From: Xestospongia bergquistia | Taxonomy: Eukaryota; Porifera; Demospongiae; Haplosclerida; Petrosiidae | Direction of reading: 5' to 3' | Assembly (NCBI GenBank): GCA_963965975.1 | Contig: OZ014416.1 | Location: 5,332,001-5,396,000 of the forward strand | DNA length: 64,000 nucleotides | In this document: positions 46,674 through 60,017 of the stretch, one piece after another | Position numbering within the stretch: position 1 is the stretch's first letter | Layout of the letters: every line of letters begins with the position of its first letter | The notes under the pieces: generated by a model | What the model was told of the DNA's origin: nothing | The model's input: the letters and a program-made list of their open reading frames with translations, nothing else | Databases searched by the model: none | Translations under genes and position numbers: made by a program

Positions 46674-46863
46674 CAATATTGTATGTAATAGATGACGACA
46701 TCTGTTTGTCAGGTTTTGTAACAATGTTAGTAAATTCTGCAAAACATCAACTAAGTCAATACAAGAGAATACTGATATAATTAGAACCTTTTGTTGTTCT
46801 TGTCTGAACATGTTTTGATAATCTTTGTATTACTTCATCTTTCATTGGTGGAGAAGGTATACT
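46674..46863 (-). CDS. two short exons joining COR to the death domain
   Basis: 46788-46863 (SIPSPPMKDEVIQRLSKHVQ then TRTTK) and 46674-46738 (FTNIVTKPDKQMSSSITYNI). Both have acceptor AG and donor GT (gttcta is weak; gtatgt is good). They connect the exon ending GRNPL at 46926 with the death-domain exon. Confidence 0.6.
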
Positions 46864-46925
46864 CTATGTAGAGAAAATCCAAATTTCATAGACACATTGT
46901 TAAGAGAAAGTGAATGTAAACTTAC

Positions 46926-48995
46926 CAAAGGATTACGTCCAGCAAAAATACTAAATTTATTGAGATGTTCTCGTACAGAGAGTTGGGTAAAATCTGAGTA
47001 TGGATAGAAGAACATGATCTCCCCACATACTTCTTGTATATGTTGGACATAGTGATCTGGTAGTGGTGGATCTTTGTTGCTGTCTGTAAAGAGAGTTTTG
47101 ATCACAAGAGGGGCAATATAGAGGTATGGTTCCTTTTCACCAACAACTAATTGGACATTAACTCTTTCATTATTAGTTGATGTAGCAGTTCCTTTCACTA
47201 GTACTCCTTTAGCCACTTCTTTTAGTGCATAGACAACACGATCTTTCTGTTCCTTATCCATGATATCCTTAATGTTACCAGGTGCAATAACAAACTGTTT
47301 TGAAGTACATGGACATAATTCTTTTTTAAGATTAAGAATTTCTTTGATGAGTGATGCACGAAGTTGATAACTTTCAATTAAATTGCTGTGAGACACAAGA
47401 ACTGTAACACATCGGTTGGCTTCAGTAACCTCAACCATCACTTCAATATTATTCTCCTCCTCTCTCCAATAAATACCACTTTTCCACATAGTACAGACTC
47501 GATGCAACTCTTGGTTCTCTTGAGTGTGTACAACATATCCTCCTTTCTCGGGAGGAGAAGGACAGTAAGTATAAGCAAAGCGATGGAGAAGAGTGTGAAG
47601 AAAGCGCATGGAGAGAAATTGTTGTGGTACATCACACCATAAGCACCAACCAAATCCATCTGTTGTTTCAAAGATTGAAGTGGGCTTGTCTTCTGTAATA
47701 AGTGCAGGAAAGAATAAAAACATCTCATCTTTACCAATAGGGAAGTCATCACATGCTACATTGTTAGTAATACAAGAAACTGTGTAAGAGTCCATTTCAT
47801 GGCAAAATTGTAGACTAGTTAAGAAACGAATCAACATATCTGTATTATGTTTAGGGAAAAGGTTAGCTAGAGTAGAGACAGGCATTATACCAGTATTACT
47901 GGCAACTGGTTTACGCTCACGATCAATGGTTTTATTGAATAAGACACCATTTACATCAGTTAAGAGAGCTTTTTGGTCAATAATTACCCATGCATTTGCC
48001 AGAAACAAAATTAGACCTTTGCTTCCAAGAATGGTCAAAAACTCCAATACTATGGATCTATCTGTCAAAAGACAAGGTTCATTTAGTTTCATTAATTGGG
48101 GACAAAGTTCATCTAAGCTAATGGCTACATCATCAAGCTGTTGAAGATAAGAATTTAGACAGTGGCAGTGGTAGCTCATCTTATCATATCTGTCCACAAC
48201 AGCTTCACAGCTCTCTTTTAATTTCCTCATACATTCTTTCACACCTTTTCCTCCTGGTCGATGACAGTCTAAGGGTAAAAACCCTTTGTAATTCTGAAAA
48301 CGAACAGCCATACTTGTTACATCATTTACAAAAGGCTGGAAGTCTTTTTCACTGGACAATTCATCAATATGACTTCCAAGAACAAGTACTTGACTTGGGT
48401 TACTTAATTTTGTGCTCACATTTTCAACAAAGTTAAACCAGAAAAGAAGTTCTTTCTTAATTGTCTCCTCATCATCAGTAAGGTTACTTAAAATTGCAAA
48501 AACAGCTGGTGATCTCAACAACAGAGCTTCCAGTACTGCAGCATGGCTACTATAATATTCAGCATGTCCAGCAAAATCAAAAATTACAACATTTCCTATT
48601 TCATTGCTGTGAACACTGTGGTACTCAATTCCGGTGGTTTGTAATATAACATCTTCTACAAATTTTTCTGGATTATATTCATGAAAAGACCACTTGTCAG
48701 CACGATAAGAGATAATAGCAGCCAATGAACTTTTACCAGCTTCTGTTTTTCCACATAGAAATATTTTGGCATATGACTCTGTGAGATAGTCTCCTTGACA
48801 TTTTTTGAACGGCTGAAACAATTTTAGTAATTCAAATCTATTACTGTTAGATGGTGGAATACAATCCAATGGCATTTGTTGATCATTGTTTAGTGCTACT
48901 CGATGATCTGGATTTAGCTGGTTATTATGTAAAAGGTAGTGTATGGTTTCTTTATTGCCACTTCTACAGGCTAAATGTAGTAGATTATTGTCATT
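46926..48995 (-). CDS. large exon: ankyrin end, ROC GTPase, COR-like region
   Basis: 2070-bp exon, acceptor tttag at 48996-48998, donor gtaag at 46921-46925. The start encodes an ankyrin repeat (NDNNLLHLACRSGNKETIHY) up to 48876. Then from the Met at 48875: P-loop GKTEAGKSS (residues 42-50), G3 DFAGH (about 99), G4-like SHIDE (about 168) typical of ROC rather than NKxD, then a long region after residue 230 in the position of COR, ending EPYLYIAPLVIKTL and FAGRNPL. ROC-COR tandem GTPases dimerise and act as signalling switches; with ankyrin repeats before and a death domain after, this is ROCO/DAPK-like without kinase. The intact 690-residue frame argues for a live gene. Full assignment to a named ROCO subfamily is not possible from this. 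Confidence 0.88.
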
Positions 48996-50620
48996 CTAAA
49001 AATTAAATAATGAAAATGATTTAGCAACTATATTGTTGCAAGTAATAGAATATATTATATATCATGGCTAACATTATGACATAAACAGATAAACTTTGTT
49101 ATATATATATATGTTTCATAAACATGATCCATAACAGAAATCAAATAGTCTTTGCCATTATTGAAAAAAAGCTGACTTTCACATTTTAAAGTATTAGGCA
49201 TGAAATCTTTACATTCTGGATCAATATTAATTTGAAAAAGGAGTATTGAACATTATTAGCTCTGGAGATTAAAGTGTTTGTGTGTAACAATTCCACAGAA
49301 CACTAGAAGTGAAAATTGTAGCACTGAAACTTCATTATTTTGCAAGTTCTATTTAATTTCCTCCTTCCTTGTATATTTGTTCAATTTCATATCAACACTT
49401 TGTCTTTCATTTAAACATTCATTAAAACTCAGAACACAAAAGAAAAGAGATAAGGAGATCCTCACTAAGCAGTTGTTCTAACATGTTTACTCTATGTAGT
49501 GAACACTATGTATGAGGAGACCAATTACTGTTTTTCATAGATAAATTCAATGATATTAAGCAAGTTATACTACATTCATTTAGAACAGTTAGCTCATAAA
49601 TAACCAAAAAGAAACAATGATTCACTTGAAGTAAATGTACTGCCATATTACTAAGTATTATATCCAAGTAATTAACTGAATTTAATTATTATTAGAAAGT
49701 CAGCAATGAGGTTCTAAGCTTTAGATTTAGTTTATGTACCTATTTTGTCCAATGTAAACAGATCTATGAGTGACACTCACTGACAAGGCAGAGTCAAGAA
49801 GAACTAACTTATTAATTCATGCAATACTATTTATCATTTATACTAATGACAGCCAAATAGGAGATGTGACTAATACTATGAGAATGACAGTCCATGCTAC
49901 TTCATTTTTGCAGATTTTTAGACAGTAGGATATTTTATAGTGAACCAGATATGATAAAATTTACAATTTTCTAATATATCATGTGAATCATGATTGTACC
50001 TAGAAATAAACAAAGGTCTTCGAAACATTTCAATATGTTTCTACCTGAACTTTGAAATCAGTACAATATATATGAACTTTCAAAGAATCCTATTATTTAA
50101 TTATAGGAAAATCAATGAAGAATGCATTCTCAAATTATAAAAGAGGGCCAAAACTATTGAAGCGACAAACAGAGAGGCAAGTCACAACAGCGTACACAAC
50201 TGTTTACGTGAGTCATGTGGGGGGGGGGGGGGATTAATAAAGAGAACATAGCACATATAATTGGTAAGCAATTAATTATTCATAATTATTAATTATGTAA
50301 TCATTAAATGATTATTGTCATTGATCAATTTAGCAACAACAGGCTATATTTTACAGGAGAAGCCAAAATTTAAGAGATAAAAGAAATCTGGAAAAAAATC
50401 CATTCTTTTGTATTGTCAACATATATCATAGTTAGTATGTTTGTTGTACTTTTACAACTGTGAATGAATTTGGATTATTGTTCTTGGAATTTTTTTGTCA
50501 AAACATGTTTTTTAAATATTTGAAATAGTGGGCAGTCTGGGTATGATACAGGTTTGTATCATTTTTAAGTACCACATGTCATATTTCACAAGGAATATTT
50601 CATAAATAACTATAATGTGA
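48996..50620. other. intron with G14 run
   Basis: AT-rich intron. Contains a run of 14 G at 50219-50232. No extra ankyrin exon recognised. Confidence 0.6.
50219..50232 (+). repeat. poly-G homopolymer, 14 G
   Basis: Fourteen consecutive G, unusual in this AT-rich setting. Could form G-rich structures, or be a length-variable sequencing artefact. Confidence 0.9.
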
Positions 50621-50625
50621 CTGAC

Positions 50626-50727
50626 TTTGTCTAAAGCGTTGATATCAGCTTGCCCTACTTCATGTAATAACTTTAAAATTTCAAAATGACCCTTTTGAGC
50701 TGCATAATGTGCTGGTGTTTGTCCAAA
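50626..50727 (-). CDS. ankyrin-repeat exon
   Basis: 102 bp, acceptor ctag, donor gtcagt. Reads FGQTPAHYAAQKGHFEILKL, LHEVGQADINALDK: one repeat with TPAHYAA, GHFEI and ADIN positions. The last separate ankyrin exon before the ROC exon. Confidence 0.85.
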
Positions 50728-50832
50728 CTAGAAAAAAATGAAAATTATTTAATTATAAAAATTACATCAACAACATTCTATATCTATTAAATACTGATTT
50801 AAATCTAGTAACAAGACACAATATGCACTGAC

Positions 50833-50934
50833 CAACTTGTCACAAATATTGGGATCTGCATTGAAGTTTAATAGTAACTGTATGACATCATAGTGACCTC
50901 CATCTGAAGCAAGATGTAGAGCTGTTTTCTGAAA
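50833..50934 (-). CDS. ankyrin-repeat exon
   Basis: 102 bp, acceptor ctag, donor gtcagt. Reads FQKTALHLASDGGHYDVIQL, LLNFNADPNICDK: canonical TALHLA...G....VIQLLL..ADPN. One exon equals one repeat. Confidence 0.88.
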
Positions 50935-52035
50935 CTAGAATAAATACACAGGTATATAATGTTGATTATTATATAACATTAAAAGTTCATTAGAATATTA
51001 TATTACATATCTATGATAAAATAAACGACATATTAAAGTCAAAACAAATCAAAATTGTATAAAATTGTCCTAAGATGCTTTTGATTGTGTTGGTAATTGA
51101 AGTCATTTCTCTATTATTGAAAACTGGATATTTTTGAAGTATTAATGATAAAATGATATACAAGTATTAAGGGTAGAAGCTAAATTTAAAAGACTTTTCT
51201 CAGGGTTAAATCGCACAAGGCTAGGTCTTTGAGTAATCATGCTTAGGGTGAATCAAATGCTGGTTAGACGAGTAAATTAAATGAATTGTTGTTAAATGTG
51301 TCTGCAGATGTTTCACACAATTAAATTCATTCAATGCTTTAATACATACACACACACACACAAATATATATATAACATACCAAAAATGGACTTTGGCTTT
51401 CCATACTAATACAATCCAAAATAACTTTATAATAGTCTACCATGGAAATTTGTCACTGAATAAAAGTTATTTTCTATTCTTAATGATTAGAGAGAACTTG
51501 GACTACATTATTATGTTTATACAATTATTACTATATATAATAATTGTAATACCTGGTAAGAAAAAAAGGGATGAGTAATGCTTTGACATTTGGATCATAA
51601 CTATCATTGCCACACCAACTTTAACACATACCTCTTTGTAACACTCACATAACATTAAGTTTAAATTTGATTTACATATTCAGGGATATGACACTCCTTT
51701 GTACCAATATTAAAATGGGAGTGACTTACAATTGGCTACACTTAAAGTTCAGACTTTTGGGTGGGATATAGTATAAGTATTTGAAAGTGTAATATAACAC
51801 TGATAAGACCACTGTGAATATCAAGATGATTTCAAGGACATTTACTACTAATATAACAGGCCACACTGAGTGATAGCTGCCAATGACTTCATTTGTTAAT
51901 CTTTACTAACAAAATATTTAAACATCATGTCAACATAGAAATTTTTAATAGCCACACTCATAACATTATATATCTATTAGATAATGATTTAAATCTAGTA
52001 ACATTTACTAATGTTTGTACACAATATGCACTGAC

Positions 52036-52134
52036 CAAGTCACAAATATTGGGATTTGCTTTGGAATTTAGTAGTAGCTGTATAATATCACAGTGACCTC
52101 CTTTCAAGGCTATATGTAGAGCTGTTTTCTGATT
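52036..52134 (-). CDS. ankyrin-repeat exon
   Basis: 99 bp. Reads NQKTALHIALKGGHCDIIQL, LLNSKANPNICD. Same splice sites as the neighbours. Close in sequence to 52709-52807 and 50833-50934, so recently multiplied. Confidence 0.88.
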
Positions 52135-52708
52135 CTAGAAGAAGCACACATATATTTATTGTTGATTATAATAACATAAGAATTTACAAAATATTATATT
52201 ACATATCTATAATTAAACAGATTACATATTTTAACTAAAATAAGATTAAAGTAGTTAAAATTGTCCTAAGATACTTTGGTTGCATCATCATTGCAGTTGC
52301 TATTAAACAATGGTGTGTTAAAGTAGTCATGATAAAAAATAAGAAATTTTTATAATTAAAGGTAATCAGTAGCAATTGCTACATGTTAATGTATTTAGAG
52401 TTTAGGATCTCAGAATTAAACATTAAAGGATGACATATTCAACATTAATGCCTCATCAATACTAGTGTCACTTTGAAATACATGTATAGGTGACTTAATT
52501 TTGGAAAGATTCATGAGGGTAATTGTAGTCTATATCTCTTTCACAGCAAAATGTTTTAGACAGAAACAATATGACATACTAGTGTGAATACCAAGATACT
52601 TCAAGAAAATGAATTATTACAACAGTACATATATAACATTCCATGTCTATTAACACTCTTTTTAAGTCTAGTAAGATGAAGCAATCATAATACACATTAT
52701 AAACTGAC

Positions 52709-52807
52709 CATGTCACAAATATTGGGATCTGCATTCAAATTTAAGAGTAGCTTTACGATATCACAGTGACCTCCTTCCAAGGCTAAATGCAGGGCTGTTT
52801 GCTGATT
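52709..52807 (-). CDS. ankyrin-repeat exon
   Basis: 99 bp, acceptor ctag, donor gtcagt. One canonical repeat (QQTALHLALEGGHCDIVKL, LLNLNADPNICD). Confidence 0.87.
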
Positions 52808-52849
52808 CTAGAGGAAGTACACAAGTATTTCTCATTAATTATTAAAAAT

Positions 52850-53430
52850 AATAATTAATAGAATTTTAAAGTATATATCTTTGAGAGCCTACATATTATA
52901 ACTAAAAAAAGATATTAAAATTTTTAAAATTGTCTTATTATATATTTATATCTTGATACAATTGGTACAGAATGTTCAAATTCTGGTTAGGAGTATTTAC
53001 TGAAGAAGGAGTATTTAATATTACTGCCTCAGTATATAAAAGTGTCTGTGTGTAATCATTCCACAATGACACTAGAACTGAAAATTGTGCCAACTAAATT
53101 TAAACGGTCACAATAAACCAGAAATAAAAAAAATACAAGGATATCTTGACTCAGCAGTTGCTTTAATACTCTCTATATTATATCCAGTAACATGGTATTT
53201 CATATATAAATTTGATTTTATTGACGAAATTATATAATCTTCATCAATAACACTTAACTCATAAATGACACCAAAAAAAACAAAATGAACATTGATTCAT
53301 TTAATGTAAGCCGTACTTAAATTATATATATATATAGAATAGTGGTAATTTGGAAAATTGTATTACATTCATCCAAATGTTATCTTCAATATTTTAATTA
53401 GAGGTGTGGTAGTAGGCAAAGAAGTCATCT
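52850..53430. other. intron
   Basis: AT-rich intron with tatatata at 53320. No exon found. Confidence 0.5.
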
Positions 53431-54081
53431 ACCAAATTTATTTTCCAAAATGTTTATTTTATATTGATTCTCCAATATTTCTCACTCTAAAATTACTCAT
53501 TATATGGTATTACAGTATAGGATGGCAATAAGTAACAGTATAGTAATTGTAACACATGCATGGTCTGATAGGGATGAGTAATTTACTGTAATACTATGAT
53601 ATTTGAAAGAATACTAGACTCATTGCATTCGTAAAAGAGGCTTGAGTGTTACGTCTGTGAATACTTAGATACTATAAAGTATTATCTGGTTAGTACTAGT
53701 TTACAAATTAAAGAGGTTCCAAAGATTGGATGAATGGAATTTTATTAATAGAAAATAGTGATGCCACTTGTGGGCTGACATTCACTGACTATTATATTAT
53801 CATTTATCAAAAGACAAAGGTTATTTCAAGAAATTCAAGTCCAATAGTTTACAAAAATGCCACAGTTTTCTGCTTAACTACACTTTTGTAATAGTACACT
53901 TTAGTAATAGTTTGTAAATAGAAAAGATAGATTAAAACTGCTTTCTAAATGAAACATGAGTAGATGGGACTAAAATCTCTTGAATGTCTGTGATTGATCT
54001 TATTTGTTATAGAATATAATACTTTAAAAGTAAACACTAACAAACAACAGTAATTTATTATTATTTTAATCAGTTATTAAC

Positions 54082-54180
54082 CTTCTTAGGATGATGAACA
54101 TTGACATTAGCACCTAATGTAAGTGCTTGAGTTACATTTTCTATATCACCATTTTCAGCTGAAGTCAAAAGTAAGTTATC
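54082..54180 (-). CDS. ankyrin-repeat exon (second type)
   Basis: 99 bp, acceptor aacag, donor gttaat. Reads DNLLLTSAENGDIENVTQAL, TLGANVNVHHPKK. Looks like the start of an ankyrin run (LL.sA..GD...V...L..GANVN). Duplicate of 63084-63185. Confidence 0.82.
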
Positions 54181-54324
54181 CTGTTAAAATAAATAATATA
54201 TTATAACTGTGACATGTACCCACATATAATTAGGTCATTTTTATAATATATCATAACATGTAAGATCAATATGTCCATATTATTATAATTATACAGTAAA
54301 TATATTATTCTGTTTATCACTTAC

Positions 54325-54426
54325 ATTTCTAACTTGGTCCATATCTTTTGCTCCAAAAGAATGTAAGATCTTAACAATGTTATGATGACCATACCAGTAT
54401 GCTATATGAAGTGGAATATGTCCCCA
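54325..54426 (-). CDS. ankyrin-repeat exon
   Basis: 102 bp, acceptor ctatag, donor gtaagt. Reads WGHIPLHIAYWYGHHNIVKI, LHSFGAKDMDQVRN. Duplicate of 63318-63419. Part of the duplicated cassette. Confidence 0.82.
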
Positions 54427-56760
54427 CTATAACATGAAATAGAGTTTTAATAATAATAGATTAAATTGTAAAGTGGACATACATAGATATATATGTAATA
54501 CACTTGATCTATAACAATCATAGGATTGATAAGGTCTATTCTATATAAGGATACATTAATGTATAATATATGTATTGCATAAATTAGACAAATGATGTCT
54601 GAGTAAATAACAAAGTTTATTAAACTAAGAATATAGTACTAATATATGGCTCATAACAACTGAATATAACACATGGACTGGAGCTCATTATATATAATAA
54701 CTTGCAATGGGAGATTGTGAACACAGATATAAATACGGTAATAAATATGGTAAGTAAGCAAGGAGCAGTATTTGTTGTATCATATTATGGTTCAGCAAAT
54801 GTAGTAATAATAGATGAAAATATGATGGATATTAGGTAAGTCAATCCAAACCTATATGTAAAATAGTTTGAATAAAACATTCAATGACAAAAAGTTATGA
54901 TTTTACATACTGTAGTATTCTTTTCAAGTGTTATTTTTCTTTACTCAAAGAAGACCAATTTTGATATCACTGTATAGCTTAATTAAACCAGTCATATGAA
55001 CAATAAGAAAATTCTATGTCATATTAAAAGATGCAACAAAAAAATAAGAACTTTATTTGTCACACCTACAGGTATTTATTGTAATATTGCATTATGTGTA
55101 AGGTGTTAACTTAAAAATCCTTGTCACATTGGAATTGATCTATATCTTGTCTTACTAGACAGGTAGTACTACATATATGAATACATATAATAGAGACAAC
55201 AAATAAAATACACAAACTATACACAAAATAAAATCTACTACATTGTCTGTGATTTTGGTATATACAGACAAACACACATTATTGTAATCCACACATACAC
55301 ATATTTTGTAGAAACACAAATACAAATAATTATGATTTGTTTTAACCTCATATAACTTGCTACATGTATAAGCTTTTGTCTCATCATCTTGTATCTTTTA
55401 TCATTTAGCCTTTAAGCAATCATGCTATATGGCTGAAACGGTGGTAGGAAGAATAAACTAAGTTCATTAGTTGATGAGTGGACAGGTAGCCATTACAAAA
55501 AGTTAAATTTTATTCAAAACTTTTAATACTCATATATATCTTTAAAGTAAAATACAAAAATGGACATTGATGTTTCATATAAACATAGTCCAAAAGAATC
55601 TTATAATTGTCTAGCATATAAAGTGTACTAGTGAAACATAATGACTACAAATATACTGTAGAGTGTACATATATTAAATAATTTGTAAAATTTTAGTTAT
55701 AAGAAGGAACTGGGACTACTGTATTATATTAATACTACTATTGGTATAACAATTGTCTACACCTGATCTGAAATGAGAGTAACACTCTGATATCAGATTA
55801 TATCTACCAGTAACTATATACCATTTCTTATCAACGTACATCTTAATAACATACACAAACTTCCAAGTTTATACTTCATTTACTTGTCTAGTGTATGCTG
55901 CTTCCTCTGTCTCAACATTAAAATTGGAGTGGCTCACTAATGGCTGTGCTTCTTGTGCACAAGAGTTTAGAGTTAAGATTTTAGGTGGAGTGTAGTAACA
56001 GTATTAAATTATACATAGTATAATACTGATGATATTACTTCCACAATGATCAAAATATTTTGACACAAACAGTACACATACTAGTTGTACCACCTCCATG
56101 TATATCATGATGTTTTCAAGGATATGTACATTTTAACAAACCACACCTACTGATAACTGCTCCTGTCTATGCTTTTAATCTTTTATGAACAAAAGATTTT
56201 AAAACAAGTCAATATAGACATAAGAGATAATGCAATTGCCATACCTGCAATTTTGTTTGCATTTTTGTATTGGACTGATATTACCCATCGCTATATTAAT
56301 GTTATATTTTAGAAAATAGTGTTATTTACTTTTTGGGTTACTTTTAAAAATGTATATGTAAGTGATTTTGATAATCAAACACAAAAGCTATAACATGCTA
56401 GAAGATAATGAGTTTCACACCAAAATATTTACATATATTGTCACTGGCTTTTCAGTCATGCAGTAATGATCGTAGATCTTGAACATCAAAGTAGGAAATA
56501 GTCAATAATAATTGCTAGTAGTGGGAGCCTAGGCTTCAGTTTAGCTATATATATTACAATGAAATATAATTATCTGTTCTCATTCATTTCTTTCTTTGAT
56601 GTTACTTATTCAAAAAATGGCTTCTTAAGAGTAGCTTTTGATAGTAATAATAATACACTAGTATTGATAATATTATCACAATGGTCACAGTAATATTGAT
56701 ACAATAATGTGAGAGAGTACACAGTACACTCACTCTAATAGTACACCAAAAACAAAAAAA
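54427..56760. other. gene-free stretch left of the retroelement
   Basis: AT-rich DNA; no ankyrin exon or other domain found. The first 400 bp resemble the flank beyond 63420 (duplication continues). Confidence 0.45.
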
Positions 56761-56786
56761 GGGAAAGTAAAAAAAAGAGAACCATG

Positions 56787-59700
56787 TTAATGAGCCACTC
56801 TTCCTTCAGAGAGGGCCCGGTCCAGTGAATTAATGTTAGAGAAAATAGGTCTATGATATGAAGAGCGAGCTCCACGTAAACATAGGATAGTAGATCTAAG
56901 AAGGGAAAAAGACAATCGACAGCGGATCCAGTTCAGGATAAGTGAATAGGGTTTTTTATGGTGGTCAGACAAGTTAGAAGCTAAACGTTTGTAAAAGGTA
57001 GTAGCTGCAGGTCCCATCCCACCAGCAGTTGTGAATACCAGAGGTGTGAAAGTACCATGCTCAACTATGCGAATTCTAGAGTCATACTGTCTTCTCTTCT
57101 CTTGTTCATTTCTCCTGTGGGATGCTTTAAGGGTTGATCTAATGTAGGTGGTGGAGAATGGATTATAAACCCTAACATCAAAAAAAGCTCTATCAGATGG
57201 AGACCAGACATTAGAAGCAGCTATATCCACTCGAGCATTATCTTCTGTATTGCTAGATTGGTGTGATAATTGTTCCCCAGTGAGTGGCTGAAGAGGAGGT
57301 TCAATTAGAACATTTGAGCTTGTTTCAGTCAATAGTTCAGCAGTTATATTTCTCAGCTCATTGTGACGAATGGAAGGGAACCCGCCACACTTACAGTTCA
57401 TGGCATGGTCAATACTAAAAGAGGAGCCACATATGCAATGAGAGGGAAGATGAGGAGGGGTCCAACCATATCTAAGAGAGATGGCATCTATAAAAGCTCC
57501 CTTATGTAAGGCAAAACCGTGTTCAACTATAGGCAGAGCTGTAAGCCATGAAGAAGTACCTTTCTCACTAGCAACCACAAGACACCGTTTCAGAGAGGGA
57601 TCAGAAAAGGACTCATACAAATTAGAAAAAAGTGTATTAAAGTGAGCTCGGTGGTTTGATTTCACTTTGTTTCTTCGTATCTGTGACTCATATAGAAGTG
57701 TAAAAATTGGAGTCTGATTTCTCATGACAATTGATTCCACAATGGGAGAGAGGATGGAAATTGAGTCATGGTATTGAGTATCAGCTTCTCTAATTGGGTT
57801 AGTTAATCCAAGGCCTCCTAAGCGTGCAGGAAGAGAAAAAAGGGAGCGTATAGAATCATTGACAGCATTCCTACCCGTCAAAATGGGAATCAATCTCCTT
57901 CTCAGACAATCTTCCACAGGGTGAATGTGTTCACACACACCAGGTGTAGTACGACAAAGATATACAATTTTATTGAAAAACTCGTGAGTTAAGGCAGAAT
58001 ATGAAGAATGTGGTTGAGTTTGAGCTACAGTAGTGAGTTTCTCTAGCTGCGACACCCACTCAGAGATCTTATCTTTAATAAAGTTAGATATAAAATGTTC
58101 CGATCCTATTGGGCTCCCAAGGTATCGATGACCCTCAGATGTAATATTGATATCTATGTCAGCAAACACAGAATGGGCAGTTTCCTCAAACTCGGGTTTC
58201 ACTATGAGCCAGGACTTAGTGGGATTTGCATAATATCCAAATAAAGGACCATGACACTGAAGCTCCTCCCACCAGGATCGTATTGTAGACAGCTTTCCCA
58301 AGGCTGCAGCATCATTTTCATACCAGACTTGGTGGACTGAAGGTTGATTAAGATGATGGATGAGAGGGAGTATCCCTATTGCATACATAACCATCGCTAA
58401 AGGGTCTCCTTGTGTTGTTCCTTCTGATGAGAATATAGTATCATCATCAATGAATAAGGGAACATCAGATCGATAGCAATTAGTTAGAATTATTGCCAAA
58501 GATGGACAGAGATTGTGTATATTTAGTAGAGCTGCACGTCTGTTGAGCAAGTTAAATGCATTCCTCGCGTCAGCGAGTAAAACAGCCTCACATTCTGCTG
58601 ACTCAAATAGGTGTCGAATAGCATGAATCTCAGCCTCACAGCCTTCAGGTTGGCCAGCACAAAGCTGTTCACATCCTGCCACTTCTAGTACATCATGCCT
58701 AACAGCCCGAAGTACTGCCTTACCAATAATGCGACGAACAACCTCACCAACTCCTATTAGGCGTACTCCAGGACACTTGTCTATAGCAATCAATCTACTG
58801 GCAAGGAGTGGGTGAAGACCAGCTGGGTCTATATAGGAGATACATATTCGTTTTGTCAATGAAGCGAGAGCAGAGCATAAGTCAGCTGAAGAGGATTGGA
58901 ATGAGGTACATAATTTTCTCCAAGCAGCAGCGTCAAGTCCTGACGGACCAGAAGAACCATTAATTTTCAGCGCAAGAGATCTAATTAACTCTGGGGAGAT
59001 GGAATCAAATAGAACAGAGTGAAAGACATCAAGGGTATGTGAGGACACAATGGTAGATGGATGAGGGGGTTGAGCAGGAGGATGCTTTTCTAATAGTATC
59101 TCTTTCACTGACTGATCATCGATCATGGTATCCAAAGAGTGAATACCAGTACTTTCATTATCAGATAATAATGTAATTGCGGCATTCACATTTCCTACGA
59201 ACATTAGATTGGAGAATTTTCGGGAGAGGTTATCTGAATTTTTTGTAGGATGAGTAATAGTGAGACGAGCCTGAATGGCACGACCTTCCTGAAGTAAAGA
59301 AGCCAGATCTCCACTCAGCCAAATGGTTAGACGGCGATCAAGGAGCCTGGAAAGTTCTTTGGCACGTAGTTTACCAGGAGGCCTTTGTAGCAGGGGAGAA
59401 GGCATTATCATAGCAGCGTATAAAGCAACAGATTCAAGAGCAGAGGAGTCTGAGTATGCTTGAAATAACTTGGCTTGTTCACGTACAAAGGAAGCGCCAA
59501 TCTTTCCACAAGGAACTTTGAAAACATTCCTTCTCCAGTGAACAATCTCATCATAGCAGGACTTAACAAGAGATGAGAAAGATTCACCATCGATGTCATT
59601 CCACAAAAAGTTCGGTTCAGCCATTGGCAAAAAATCAGCGAAATCAGGGACTTTATGAGAGCCGCACGTGCTCGAGCCACAAAATAGCGACATAGTCCAA

Positions 59701-60017
59701 GAGGACGATCCACAGGCAGGAGTCTCACCGTAAACGCTCTCCCTATCTGAAGAAGATGAAACAATGGAGCAAGGAGACGCAAGGTCAATACATGGAGAAG
59801 CCAATATGTTCCGGTTCGGCGTCCGCAGAGAAGACTGATCTATCGTCGAAGGAACAGTATCAACATTGGATGAATTCAAGGGATTAAGGCAGTGCCCATC
59901 ACGACCAGGTAGGCAGTAGAAGCAGGCACGACCAGCTTTAACACAGGCACAACCCTTACACAGGCCTCTGTATCTACTGCACCTACAGCACACCATTTTT
60001 TTTTTTGAAGATGTCAT
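56787..60017 (-). mobile_element. non-LTR-type reverse transcriptase ORF, YEND active site
   Basis: Single uninterrupted ORF from ATG 60017 to a stop at 56787, 1076 residues. An earlier in-frame TTG adds 19 residues and is not needed. N-terminus: a Cys-rich cluster (CRCSRYRGLCKGCACVKAGR ... CFYCLPGRDGHC, residues about 9-36). Then an RT domain: motif A LLADARNAFNLLNR, about 500; TTQGDPLAMVMYA, about 532; WYENDAAALG, about 564, where the family has YADD. C-terminus: a CxC...H...C zinc motif (CICGSSF...DHAMNCKCGG, about 859-878) and a segment ARVDIAASNVWS ... RAFFDVRVYNP that could be a PD-(D/E)xK-type endonuclease, as in R2/NeSL-like elements. GC content is higher than the flanks. A 3' tail of only about 30-50 bp and no clear target-site duplication were seen. 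Confidence 0.85.

Noticed and set aside
47438-47752. 104-codon minus-strand ORF
   Set aside because: Shadow in another frame of the ROC-COR exon, which has clear motifs.
59408-59788. 126-codon minus-strand ORF
   Set aside because: Alternative frame within the reverse-transcriptase ORF.
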